DNA from: Lachnospiraceae bacterium
GTDB taxonomy: Bacteria; Bacillota; Clostridia; Lachnospirales; Lachnospiraceae
Direction: 5' to 3'
Assembly (NCBI GenBank): GCA_910574285.1
Contig: CAJTAL010000040.1
Coordinates: 1 to 41,037 of the forward strand
Length of the DNA: 41,037 nt
A program made the position numbers and the translations under genes. A model generated the notes under the pieces. It was not told where the DNA came from. It ran no database searches and was given only the letters and a program-made list of their open reading frames with translations. Every line of letters begins with the position of its first letter. The stretch's first letter is position 1. Below are positions 16,021 through 24,331 of this stretch, in pieces.

Positions 16021-16801
16021 GGCGGAAATACTCAAGCAGCAGAGGCACGATTATCATTCGGCATTTATATGGTTCTCCCTGCTTGTCTGGCCTATACTGG
16101 GATTCCTGGAAGTGTATTATTCATACAAACCATTCGAGTTTACCGGATATATGGGGATGTCGAACGGTAAGGAATTACTGGCATTTCTGGGAACCGGATA
16201 CATGGCGTATACTTGTTTCTGGTCCATGGTGCAGAATGCATGGTCTATGGCGAATCAGGAGCGTAGAAGCGGCACTCTTGAAATCATATTCCTGACGCCG
16301 GCAAACAGGCTTGCAATGTGTTATGGGAAAGCTTTGGGGGCGCTTATTCAGGAGGTCTGGATGTTTTGCTGTTTCTGTTTATTTATTCTGATCTATACGG
16401 GAACCATTAGTTTTAGTAATCTGGTCATGCTGCCGTTTATCTTTCTTCTGCTGATTATTTCATCAACGGTCTGGGGAGGTATGCTGAATACTGTTTTTAT
16501 GTTTTCCAGGGATGCGTCCATCATCATGGATATCTTTGATACGCCTATGGTTCTGTTTTCCGGAAGCCGGATACCGGTCAGTTGTTTCCCACAGTGGGCG
16601 AAGGTTCTTTCGCTGATCTTTCCATTGACATACTGCATTAATATCATGCGGTTTGTGCTTAACGTCCAGGGGAGGAAGAAATGGATCGGCGATATAACCG
16701 GGCTGGCGGTCTGTCTGAGTGTGATGATTGCAATCACATTGCTCCTGATGCGAAAGAGCGAGCAGCATAACAGGGAAACAGGAGAACTGCAATTTTATTA
16801 A
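15995..16801 (+). CDS. ABC-2 type transporter permease
   Basis: 268 residues with six predicted membrane segments. NQERRSGTLEIIFLTPANR (about 85-103) is the coupling motif of ABC-2 permeases, between segments two and three. The start at 15995 (MKKSLFVIKAEIL) has AAGGGGTG upstream and overlaps the ATPase gene by 26 nt, so translation is coupled. The earlier in-frame ATG at 15971 has no ribosome site. The cargo is not predictable. Confidence 0.88.
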   Translation: MKKSLFVIKAEILKQQRHDYHSAFIWFSLLVWPILGFLEVYYSYKPFEFTGYMGMSNGKELLAFLGTGYMAYTCFWSMVQNAWSMANQERRSGTLEIIFLTPANRLAMCYGKALGALIQEVWMFCCFCLFILIYTGTISFSNLVMLPFIFLLLIISSTVWGGMLNTVFMFSRDASIIMDIFDTPMVLFSGSRIPVSCFPQWAKVLSLIFPLTYCINIMRFVLNVQGRKKWIGDITGLAVCLSVMIAITLLLMRKSEQHNRETGELQFY

Positions 16802-16815
16802 AGTTGGAACTTGTG

Positions 16816-16930
16816 ATTCGCTCATGTTTTTGTGGTGTGTGGAGTATAATTCGCTCATTTTTTGTGGTATATAGAGTATAATTCGCTTATTTTTTTGTAA
16901 TATATAGAGTATAATTCGCTCATTTTTTTG
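16816..16930. repeat. 33-bp tandem repeat, 3.5 copies
   Basis: Units begin ATTCGCTCAT at 16816, 16849, 16881 and 16914 (lengths 33, 32, 33 and a partial). Each full unit ends in a GAGTATA stretch that reads TATAAT across the boundary. The array fills the gap between the ABC permease and the AAA ATPase gene. It has no spacers, so it is not CRISPR. Confidence 0.85.
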
Positions 16931-16999
16931 TATTTTCTATTGCTTTTGTGCGGGAATACATATACTATAGAGACAGGATGGCAGGAATGGGGTGGAATT

Positions 17000-18337
17000 A
17001 TGCAATATTTACAAAGAAAAGCAGACCTTTTTTTAAAGGAGTGGAAAGCAAACGAGCATAAAAAGCCTTTGATATTGAAAGGGGCGCGGCAGGTAGGGAA
17101 AACGGAATCGATCAGACACTTTGGAGAAGCGAACTACGAATATCTTGTTGAGATCAATTTTGTTGAAGAACCAAAATATAAGATGATCATTGAAGATGGA
17201 TACAAGGCAGAAGATATCATAAAAAATATCTCCCGGATAGATCCGGACAAAGAGTTTGTGGAAGGAAAGACTCTGATTTTTTTTGATGAGCTGCAGGAAT
17301 TTCCGGAGATTGCCACATCGCTTAAGTTTTTCAGCATAGACGGGCGATTTGATGTGATATGCAGCGGTTCCATGTTGGGGATACAGTATAAGAGAATCGA
17401 GAGTAATAGTGTTGGTTACAAGACAGACTATCAGATGTATTCGATGGATTTTGAAGAATTTTTATGGGCGAAGGGATATAAGGAAGCATTTGTAGATGAA
17501 CTCTTGGAGCATATGCTTGCACAGAAAGCGTTTAACGAGCTTACGATGACGGTATGCAGCGGAGCGTTTCTTGATTATTGTATTTTGGGAGGGATGCCGG
17601 CAGTTGTGAGAGATTATATCTCGAAGAATACATTTGAAGGCTCGCTGGGTACGCAGCGGCAGCTCATTGAAGATTATAAAGAAGATATCCGTAAATATGC
17701 AGAAGGTATGGATCAGGCTCGGATCGTGAATGTATTCAATCAGATTCCGGTGCAGCTTGCGAAAGAGAATAAGAAATTCCAGATATCGAAGGTTGCAAGA
17801 GGGGCAAGATTCAAGGATTATAGAGGATGTATTGAATGGCTGCAGGATTCGGGGATTATTAATCTCTGTTATTGTCTTCATTTTCCGGAATTACCATTAA
17901 AAGGGAATTATGATGAGACAAAATATAAGCTGTATTTTGCAGACAGCGGCTTGCTTGTCGCTATGTTGGACGACGAATCTCAGGAGGACTTGCGTGCGAA
18001 TAAGAACATGGGAGTCTATAAAGGCGCTCTGTACGAGAATGTAGTCGGTGAAGCTCTTCTTAAGAGCGGATATGAGTTATATTATTATAAGCGTGAGGAT
18101 TCCACACTGGAAGAAGATTTTTTTGTACGGACTATGTCTGAATTAATTCCGGTTGAAGTGAAATCGACAAACGGAAGATCGAAATCACTTCGTACACTGA
18201 TTGAGAGCGGCAAGTATCCTGATATTGATTATGGGATAAAGTTCACGTCAGGAAATATAGGGTATAGCGATAAAATTTATTCTTTTCCCTATTTCTGTGC
18301 TTTTTTGTTAAAGCGGTATCTAAAGTCGAAAATGTAA
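17000..18337 (+). CDS. AAA-family ATPase with DUF4143 domain
   Basis: 445 residues. Walker A GARQVGKTE lies at residues 28-36 and Walker B LIFFDELQ near 90-97; CSGSML is the sensor-like stretch. A winged-helix part (KVARGARFKDYRGCIEWLQD) and the C-terminal DUF4143 nuclease-like core follow, with LYENVVGEALL, EEDFFV and PVEVKS, the E/D...EVK pattern of PD-(D/E)XK folds. This is a common stand-alone family in gut Firmicutes with no settled function. The ATG at 17000 has GGGGTGG upstream. Its promoter probably lies in or next to the 33-bp tandem repeat. Confidence 0.85.
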   Translation: MQYLQRKADLFLKEWKANEHKKPLILKGARQVGKTESIRHFGEANYEYLVEINFVEEPKYKMIIEDGYKAEDIIKNISRIDPDKEFVEGKTLIFFDELQEFPEIATSLKFFSIDGRFDVICSGSMLGIQYKRIESNSVGYKTDYQMYSMDFEEFLWAKGYKEAFVDELLEHMLAQKAFNELTMTVCSGAFLDYCILGGMPAVVRDYISKNTFEGSLGTQRQLIEDYKEDIRKYAEGMDQARIVNVFNQIPVQLAKENKKFQISKVARGARFKDYRGCIEWLQDSGIINLCYCLHFPELPLKGNYDETKYKLYFADSGLLVAMLDDESQEDLRANKNMGVYKGALYENVVGEALLKSGYELYYYKREDSTLEEDFFVRTMSELIPVEVKSTNGRSKSLRTLIESGKYPDIDYGIKFTSGNIGYSDKIYSFPYFCAFLLKRYLKSKM

Positions 18338-18382
18338 TTTAGAGAAATTATTTAGAGAAATTTTATTTATTTAAGAAATTTG

Positions 18383-18409
18383 TTAGCACTCACTAAAAAA
18401 GAGTGCTAA
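18383..18409. promoter_or_regulatory. CIRCE operator (HrcA binding site)
   Basis: TTAGCACTC-N9-GAGTGCTAA matches the CIRCE consensus at every arm position. It sits just upstream of the htpG promoter, so HrcA should repress htpG until heat or misfolding stress. Confidence 0.95.
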
Positions 18410-18416
18410 TTTTCTA

Positions 18417-18445
18417 TTGACTTTTAAAAACTAAGGTATTATTAT
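18417..18445 (+). promoter_or_regulatory. htpG promoter
   Basis: TTGACT at 18417-18422, 17 nt, TATTAT at 18440-18445. In the leader, CCGGAC at 18463 pairs with GTCCGG at 18486, a possible structure affecting mRNA stability. Confidence 0.75.
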
Positions 18446-18551
18446 ATTGGTTAAGCAAAAGACCGGACTGTCCGATAGGGAATTTGTCCGGAAAGGCATG
18501 AGATATTGAAGTTATATAATAAAAAATAAAAATGAGGTAGGAGTGATAAAG

Positions 18552-20630
18552 ATGGCAGCAAAGAAAGGAAATCTATCAATCAGCAGCGAGAATATATTCC
18601 CGATTATCAAGAAATGGGTATATTCCGACCATGACATCTTCGCACGTGAGATGATATCCAACGGATGCGATGCGATTACAAAGTTAAAGAAATTGGACAT
18701 GATGGGCGAGTACCAACTGCCGGACGATTATAAACCGTCTATTAAGGTAGAAGTCAATCCGGAGGAGAAGACCTTAAAATTCACTGATAACGGACTTGGT
18801 ATGACCGCTGACGAAGTGGAGGAGTATATTACACAGATTGCATTCTCCGGCGCTACAGAGTTCCTTGAAAAATATAAAGATAAGACTACAGAAGACGACA
18901 TGATCGGCCACTTCGGACTCGGTTTTTATTCCGCGTTCATGGTGGCGGACGAGGTGCATATCGACACCCTTTCTTATAAAGAAGGCGCTGCGCCGGTACA
19001 CTGGGTCAGCGACGGCGGCACAGAGTATGAGATGGACGAAGGAAATAAAGAGGGCGTAGGAACAGAGATTACCCTGTTCCTGAATGAAGACAGCATTGAG
19101 TTCTCCAACGAATACCGTGTCAGGGAAGTACTTGAGAAGTACTGTTCTTTTATGCCGGTAGAGATCTTCCTCAGTAAGGCAAATGCGGAGCAGGAGTATG
19201 AGACCATCGACGAGGCTGATCTGAAAGAGGATGATGTGATCGTAGAGCACATCCATGAAGAAGCCAAGATGGAAGAAAAAGAGAATGAGAACGGCGAGAA
19301 AGAGATGGTCGAGGTAGAACCGGCAAAGGAGAAGGTTAAGATCAACAAGCGCCCGGTTTCTTTAAGCGACATTCATCCTCTGTGGACGAAACACCCGAAC
19401 GAGTGCTCGGATGAAGATTATCAGGAATTCTACCGCAAGGTGTTCTTAGACTATAAGGAGCCGTTATTCTGGATTCACCTGAACATGGATTATCCGTTTA
19501 ACCTCAAGGGAATCCTGTATTTCCCAAGGATCAATACGGAATACGATTCGATAGAAGGTACTATTAAGCTGTATAACAACCAGGTATTTATCGCAGACAA
19601 TATCAAAGAAGTCATTCCGGAATTCCTGATGGTATTAAAGGGAGTGATCGACTGTCCGGACCTGCCGCTGAACGTATCAAGAAGCGCGCTGCAGAACGAC
19701 GGATTTGTCAATAAGATCGCGGATTACATTTCCAAGAAGGTGGCTGATAAGCTGACGGGAATGTGCAAGACTAAGAGAGAGGATTATGAGAAATACTGGG
19801 ATGATATCAGCCCGTTTATCAAGTTCGGCTGCTTAAAAGACGAGAAATTCTGTGATAAGATGAAGGATTCTATCTTGTTTAAGAATATTGACGGAAAGTA
19901 TCTGACGCTTAAGGATTGTATCGAAGAAAATGGCGGAGAAGTCGTAGAGCCTAACGATAAGAAGGATGAGGATAAAGGTGAGAACGCTGAGAATTCAGAC
20001 GAGAACAAGGTAGAAGAGATTAAGACGACCATCTACTATGTAACGGACGAGATTCAGCAGAGCCAGTATATCAACATGTTCAAGAATCAGGGACAGGATG
20101 CGGTGATCTTAAGCCATAATATTGACTCTCCGTTTATCACACAGTTAGAGCAGAAGAATCCGACGATCCGTTTCCAGAGAATCGACGCGGATGTGACGGA
20201 GAATGTCAAAGAGGAGGTTGCGGAAGAGGATAAGGAAGCATTCAAAGCAACTTCTGACAGCCTGATCGAGATCTTCCGTAAGGAGCTTGGCAATGATAAG
20301 CTGGATGTGAAGATCGAGAAGTTGAAGGATGAAAAGATAGCGTCTATGATTACGTTGTCTGAGCAGAGCCGCCGTATGCAGGAAATGATGAAGATGTACG
20401 GTATGGGGAATATGGGCGGCATGGATATGGGCGGCGAGAGCACGTTGATCCTGAATGCGAACCATCCGCTGGTGAAATTCGTGGTGGATAATAAAGAGAA
20501 CGCGAACGTATCCATTATTTGTAAGCAGTTGTATGATCTGGCGATGCTGGCGCATAAGCCGCTGAATCCGGAAGAGATGACGGCATTCGTGCAGAGAAGT
20601 AATGAGGTTATGATGCTGTTGACAAAGTAA
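18552..20630 (+). CDS. htpG: Hsp90-family molecular chaperone HtpG
   Basis: 692 residues. The N-terminal ATPase domain shows EMISNGCDA with Asn37, FTDNGLGMTADEV and GHFGLGFYSAFMVADEV, the Bergerat-fold motifs. The middle domain has HPLWTK and NVSRSALQND. Two acidic low-complexity insertions (near residues 235-265 and 465-490) lengthen it over the E. coli protein (624). It ends in the C-terminal dimerisation domain and acts in the cytosol on folding clients. The ATG at 18552 has GGAG 8 nt upstream; a GTG at 18543 would place the start inside the ribosome site. Controlled by the CIRCE site upstream. Confidence 0.96.
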   Translation: MAAKKGNLSISSENIFPIIKKWVYSDHDIFAREMISNGCDAITKLKKLDMMGEYQLPDDYKPSIKVEVNPEEKTLKFTDNGLGMTADEVEEYITQIAFSGATEFLEKYKDKTTEDDMIGHFGLGFYSAFMVADEVHIDTLSYKEGAAPVHWVSDGGTEYEMDEGNKEGVGTEITLFLNEDSIEFSNEYRVREVLEKYCSFMPVEIFLSKANAEQEYETIDEADLKEDDVIVEHIHEEAKMEEKENENGEKEMVEVEPAKEKVKINKRPVSLSDIHPLWTKHPNECSDEDYQEFYRKVFLDYKEPLFWIHLNMDYPFNLKGILYFPRINTEYDSIEGTIKLYNNQVFIADNIKEVIPEFLMVLKGVIDCPDLPLNVSRSALQNDGFVNKIADYISKKVADKLTGMCKTKREDYEKYWDDISPFIKFGCLKDEKFCDKMKDSILFKNIDGKYLTLKDCIEENGGEVVEPNDKKDEDKGENAENSDENKVEEIKTTIYYVTDEIQQSQYINMFKNQGQDAVILSHNIDSPFITQLEQKNPTIRFQRIDADVTENVKEEVAEEDKEAFKATSDSLIEIFRKELGNDKLDVKIEKLKDEKIASMITLSEQSRRMQEMMKMYGMGNMGGMDMGGESTLILNANHPLVKFVVDNKENANVSIICKQLYDLAMLAHKPLNPEEMTAFVQRSNEVMMLLTK

Positions 20631-20642
20631 GGGATGAAATAT

Positions 20643-21608
20643 TCAATCCTTCGGTGATTTAGTCAAGGGGATATTCGTCCAGACGCCGTTTTCACCTATA
20701 TAGTAATAATCCTCTCCGGTGGAGGGATTCATATTCTTGCCATTGAGCTGGCGGTAGGCGCGGGGACTCATCCCGTAGTATTTTTCGAAGGTGCTTCCGA
20801 AGTGCTGCCGGCTGTTGTAGCCGGACTGAAAGGCAACGTCCGTGATGGAGAGGGAACTGTTAACCAGCAGGAAGACGGAGTGTTCCAGACGCTTCTGATT
20901 AATATAATCTGTAATAGTACAATTCATATATTTTGAAAACAGAGACTGAAGGTATGATTTATTGATACCGGCGTGTTCTGCTAATTGAGGAATCCGTATT
21001 TCTTCCGTCAGATGAGAAGAGATATAATCGCGGGCTATCCTCAGGTAGAGCATACCGGTATTTTTATTATGGTTCAGGACAGATTTTGCAAGTTCTAACA
21101 TCATACGCTGAAATAGAAGACGAATTGTGCAGCGCTGGTCGGGGGTATAGATATCAGACAGGTTCCGCACATTATTTTTGTGAGGGACGCCGTTTCGAAG
21201 CTGATTGATCAGATCCTTCAGGGAATAACCCAGATGGTCCGTGTCATTTCCTGCGAAGTGTTCTTCCGAATAATTGCAGAATTTAGCAAAGGCGGGACTC
21301 TGCGCATGTAATTCTGCCAGGCATATGTCGGTTTTGGATTGGAGGCATGAGAATTCCAGATTCAGAATCGAACAGGGGTTTCCTTCGGGAATGGAGAGTT
21401 GATGCAGGATATCGGCGTTTAAGAAGATAAACTGCTGCTCTTTGAGGCGGAATTCCTGGTTATTTACGTGAATCAGACAACTGCCCTTCGTGACGTACAT
21501 GATCTCGCAATGGGGATGTCTGTGGGGGCGCATGCTGTATTCGGGAAGATTCAAAGCGTAAAAGGCTGTGATTGCGATATATGGATTGCGGATATCAAAT
21601 AAGCTCAT
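20643..21608 (-). CDS. AraC-family regulator with cupin domain
   Basis: 321 residues. The N-terminal cupin (about 15-100: SMRPHRHPHCEIMYVTKGSC with a metal-like HRHPHCE) senses a ligand. The C-terminal pair of helix-turn-helices (about 190-290: IPQLAEHAGINKSYLQSLFS and ITDVAFQSGYNSRQHFGSTF) binds DNA. A roughly 30-residue tail extends past the second helix-turn-helix. AGGAG upstream on the minus strand supports the start. The gene lies between htpG and a HAM1-like gene and runs the same way as the latter. A nearby candidate target is the GH4 gene at 22766, suggested by family habit only. Confidence 0.87.
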   Translation of the reverse strand: MSLFDIRNPYIAITAFYALNLPEYSMRPHRHPHCEIMYVTKGSCLIHVNNQEFRLKEQQFIFLNADILHQLSIPEGNPCSILNLEFSCLQSKTDICLAELHAQSPAFAKFCNYSEEHFAGNDTDHLGYSLKDLINQLRNGVPHKNNVRNLSDIYTPDQRCTIRLLFQRMMLELAKSVLNHNKNTGMLYLRIARDYISSHLTEEIRIPQLAEHAGINKSYLQSLFSKYMNCTITDYINQKRLEHSVFLLVNSSLSITDVAFQSGYNSRQHFGSTFEKYYGMSPRAYRQLNGKNMNPSTGEDYYYIGENGVWTNIPLTKSPKD

Positions 21609-21689
21609 GATGAATTCTCCTATTATAGTATTCTTCTGGTACGGTATTATATAATTGCATAATTACGGAGCGCAGGTACAATGAGTAAT

Positions 21690-22349
21690 TTACGGAGAGG
21701 TCTTTGTTTTTTGCAGACCGAGCGACGACACGAGAAAATGAATTAATCTCCTCTTGTATTCGTCAGACATGATTTCTTCGTCTGCGGCGTCATAATTATC
21801 GTCTTCATCATCTACGAAATATGTAAGGCTGTCTCTGTACAGTGAGAGGGAATCAAGAGGCCATCCGGGCAGCCTTTTTGGAGAAGGACGGTCGATCATG
21901 TAGAAGGAGTTAGGCCTGTCTGCGGGATTATCCTCCATGAAGGAGTAAGTCTTATGACCGCGCCAGACTGCGATTCCATCCAGGTAATAAGCCAGAACTT
22001 TCCCTCCAAGGGAGCGGATCAGCTTCGAATAATACTCGATCATCTCTTCGTCGTTCATCCGGGGTATCCCGCCGTGAGTGCGGATATTCAGTCCCGGCTG
22101 CCGGCTGTCTTCCAGTGTGAGTTTATCAAAATATAGTCCGGAATCATTGCAGATTACGGAATCAAAGTACTGACCATAATGGCGTGCCTTTAAGACGGCA
22201 TTTTCTTCGGGAGTCTTGCCGCATTCTTCAGGTTTGCTCGTGATATTCAGATCCTCCGGTGTGCAGAATTCCACGTCGTATTCGGATAATAAGGCGCGGA
22301 ATCTTCGGATTTTCGATGGATTTGTCGTTCCGATCAATACTTTTCTCAT
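21690..22349 (-). CDS. HAM1/RdgB-like purine NTP pyrophosphatase
   Basis: 219 residues. The N-terminus KVLIGTTNPSKIRRFRALL is the HAM1/ITPase start with its substrate-binding Thr/Asn/Lys, and TPEENAVLKARHY plus ICNDSGLYFD match the metal and nucleotide site. Enzymes of this family hydrolyse ITP, dITP or XTP to monophosphates and keep these bases out of DNA. The C-terminal part is divergent: SPKRLPGWPLDSLS replaces the usual SFGYDPIF loop, and an acidic DDEDDNYDAADEE stretch follows. Substrate range is therefore uncertain. AAGGAG lies just upstream of the ATG. Confidence 0.75.
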   Translation of the reverse strand: MRKVLIGTTNPSKIRRFRALLSEYDVEFCTPEDLNITSKPEECGKTPEENAVLKARHYGQYFDSVICNDSGLYFDKLTLEDSRQPGLNIRTHGGIPRMNDEEMIEYYSKLIRSLGGKVLAYYLDGIAVWRGHKTYSFMEDNPADRPNSFYMIDRPSPKRLPGWPLDSLSLYRDSLTYFVDDEDDNYDAADEEIMSDEYKRRLIHFLVSSLGLQKTKTSP

Positions 22350-22369
22350 GTATATTCTCCTTCTTATAG

Positions 22370-22449
22370 TTTATAAGTCTAATTCTTTATAAGACTAATT
22401 CTTTATAAGTCTAATTCTTTATAAGTCTAATTCTTTATAAGACTTATTT
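22370..22449. repeat. 16-bp tandem repeat, five copies
   Basis: Units TTTATAAGTCTAATTC start at 22370, 22386, 22402, 22418 and 22434. The second has one changed base and the last is degenerate. They lie 20-100 nt upstream of the HAM1-like gene's start on its template side, in the likely promoter region. Confidence 0.9.
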
Positions 22450-22765
22450 TTTATAGGTTTTATCCCTTTCATGGTTATTCGTTTTTAATAAGGTAAGGCG
22501 CTGTCATTATTTTATTATAAACATTTACGCTGATTAATCAAGACAGTTTGAGAATCTCTGCAAGATTCTTATATGAAATTATAATGTTTGAATTAAAATG
22601 CGGCAATATCTTGCATTTTACCGTTTTGGCCGCAATACTTTACACATGGCGGGAGAAAGATGTATATAATGTATTCATACATAGAGAAAAGCGTTTTGGC
22701 GGAGCTCTCATATAGATTTGGGAATCCGCCGGGAACGCGCAAAAGAAAATCAGGAGGTATTGGTT
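22450..22765 (+). promoter_or_regulatory. Intergenic region with GH4 control elements
   Basis: Gene-free. TAAAATGC at 22594-22601 pairs with GCATTTTA at 22613-22620. A TATAAT occurs near 22664 with no good -35 at normal spacing, which fits a promoter needing an activator. GCGGCAATA and CCGCAATAC, 30-40 nt apart, are a possible AraC-type direct repeat. AGGAGG at 22752 is the GH4 ribosome site. Confidence 0.45.
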
Positions 22766-24232
22766 ATGAGTTTTAAGATTTCATTCATCGGAGCAGGAAG
22801 TCTTGTGTTTGCAAGAACATTATTTACAGACATTATGTCTGTGCCCGAATTACAAAAGGCGGAGATTTCTTTTACAGATATTAACGCGGATAATCTGGAG
22901 AAGACACGGGCGCTCTGCCAGAGAGATCTGGACGCGAACGGGATTCCGGTGAAGATTCAGGCGACGACAGACAGGAGAGAGGCGTTTCGGGACGCGCGTT
23001 ATATTATCAACTGTGTGCGTATCGGGGGCCTGGAGGCATTCGAAACGGATGTTGAGATTCCGTTAAAGTATGGTGTGGATCAGTGCGTGGGGGATACTTT
23101 GTGTACGGGCGGAATTATGTACGGGCAGAGGGTGATTGCGGCGATGCTTGATTTCTGTAAAGATATCAGGGAAGTGGCGGAGCCGGGCGCCGTCATGCTT
23201 AATTATTCAAACCCCAATGCCATGGCGACATGGGCATGCAACAAATACGGCGGGGTCAGGACTATCGGACTGTGCCACGGGGAGATTCACGGGGAGATGC
23301 AGATCGCGGAGGTCTTAGGCATTCCGAGAGACGAGCTGGATATCGTCTGCGCGGGAATCAATCATCAGACCTGGTACATATCCGTAAAGCATCATGGCGA
23401 GGATATGCTGGATAAGATCCTGCCGGGATTTTTAAGGCATGAGAAATTCTCAGAAGAGGAGAAGGTGCGTATTGACGTGCTGAAGCGGTTTGGCTACTAT
23501 TCTACGGAATCAAACGGTCATCTCTCCGAATATGTGGCGTGGTACAGGAAGCGTCCGGATGAGATCAAAGACTGGATCAATCTGGATAACTGGATCAACG
23601 GAGAGACAGGAGGGTATCTTCGTGTGAGCAGGGAAGAACGGAATTGGTTCGAGACGGAGTTCCCGAAGATCCTTGCGGAAGAGCCGAAGAAACTGGATGG
23701 TTCCGAGAGAGGGAAGGAGCATGCCTCTTATATCATAGAATCTTTGGAGACGGGAAAGAAATACCGCGGACATTTTAATATCATGAATGAGGGCTGTATC
23801 ACGAACCTGCCGGATGAATCGGTTGTAGAGGTGCCCTGCTATGTGGACGGCAACGGGATCAGCATACCTAAAGTGGGGGATTTGCCTCTTGGCTGTGCGG
23901 CAGTGTGTTCCCAGTCTGTCTGGGTACAGAAGCTTGCGGTGGAAGCGGCGGTACATGGGGACGCGGCGCTTTTAAAGCAGGCGGCGCTTATGGATCCGCT
24001 GACAGGCGCAGTATGCAATCCGCCGGAGATCTGGCAGATGATAGACGAGATGCTGGTGGCGCAGGAGAAATGGCTGCCGCAGTATAAAGAAGCCATCGCA
24101 CAGGCGAAGGAGAATCTGGCGAAGGAAGACAGGATTCCGACAAAGGAAGGATATCGGGGCGCGGTTAGGCTCAGGGAAAAGTCCGTGGAAGAAGTTGCGG
24201 CAGAGCATGAGAAGAGAAAGATCACAGTATAA
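22766..24232 (+). CDS. GH4-family alpha-glycosidase (MelA/LplD-like)
   Basis: 488 residues. The N-terminal Rossmann region ISFIGAGSLVFARTLF (about 5-20) binds NAD+, which GH4 enzymes use as a redox cofactor with a divalent metal. The active-site Cys-His motif is GLCHGEIHGE, and MLNYSNPNAMATW and GINHQTWY are the other conserved blocks. Family members act on alpha-galactosides, alpha-glucosides or alpha-galacturonides; the residues after Cys-His (Gly-Glu) are not the Ser-Val I associate with MelA, so the substrate is left open. No signal peptide, so cytoplasmic. The ATG at 22766 has AGGAGG 8 nt upstream; an earlier in-frame start is not supported. No transporter gene adjoins it. Confidence 0.9.
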   Translation: MSFKISFIGAGSLVFARTLFTDIMSVPELQKAEISFTDINADNLEKTRALCQRDLDANGIPVKIQATTDRREAFRDARYIINCVRIGGLEAFETDVEIPLKYGVDQCVGDTLCTGGIMYGQRVIAAMLDFCKDIREVAEPGAVMLNYSNPNAMATWACNKYGGVRTIGLCHGEIHGEMQIAEVLGIPRDELDIVCAGINHQTWYISVKHHGEDMLDKILPGFLRHEKFSEEEKVRIDVLKRFGYYSTESNGHLSEYVAWYRKRPDEIKDWINLDNWINGETGGYLRVSREERNWFETEFPKILAEEPKKLDGSERGKEHASYIIESLETGKKYRGHFNIMNEGCITNLPDESVVEVPCYVDGNGISIPKVGDLPLGCAAVCSQSVWVQKLAVEAAVHGDAALLKQAALMDPLTGAVCNPPEIWQMIDEMLVAQEKWLPQYKEAIAQAKENLAKEDRIPTKEGYRGAVRLREKSVEEVAAEHEKRKITV

Positions 24233-24277
24233 ACTCTATGCGTGTAGTTTTTTTAGATTAGAGTCCATATAAAAGAT

Positions 24278-24330
24278 GTTGCCGGGAAATCAGCAGTTTC
24301 TGATATTTCCCGGCAACATTTTTATTATTT
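24278..24330. terminator. Bidirectional terminator, GH4 and chemoreceptor
   Basis: GTTGCCGGGAAAT at 24278-24290 pairs perfectly with ATTTCCCGGCAAC at 24305-24317, followed by a T-rich stretch to 24330. It lies between two convergent genes and can serve both. Confidence 0.9.
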
Positions 24331-24331
24331 T

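Noticed and set aside
16816-16930. Possible CRISPR array
   Set aside because: Units are contiguous with no unique spacers, and no cas gene is near.
18774-20555. Several minus-strand frames of 80-160 residues opposite htpG
   Set aside because: Codon shadows of a strongly conserved gene; no ribosome sites or domains.
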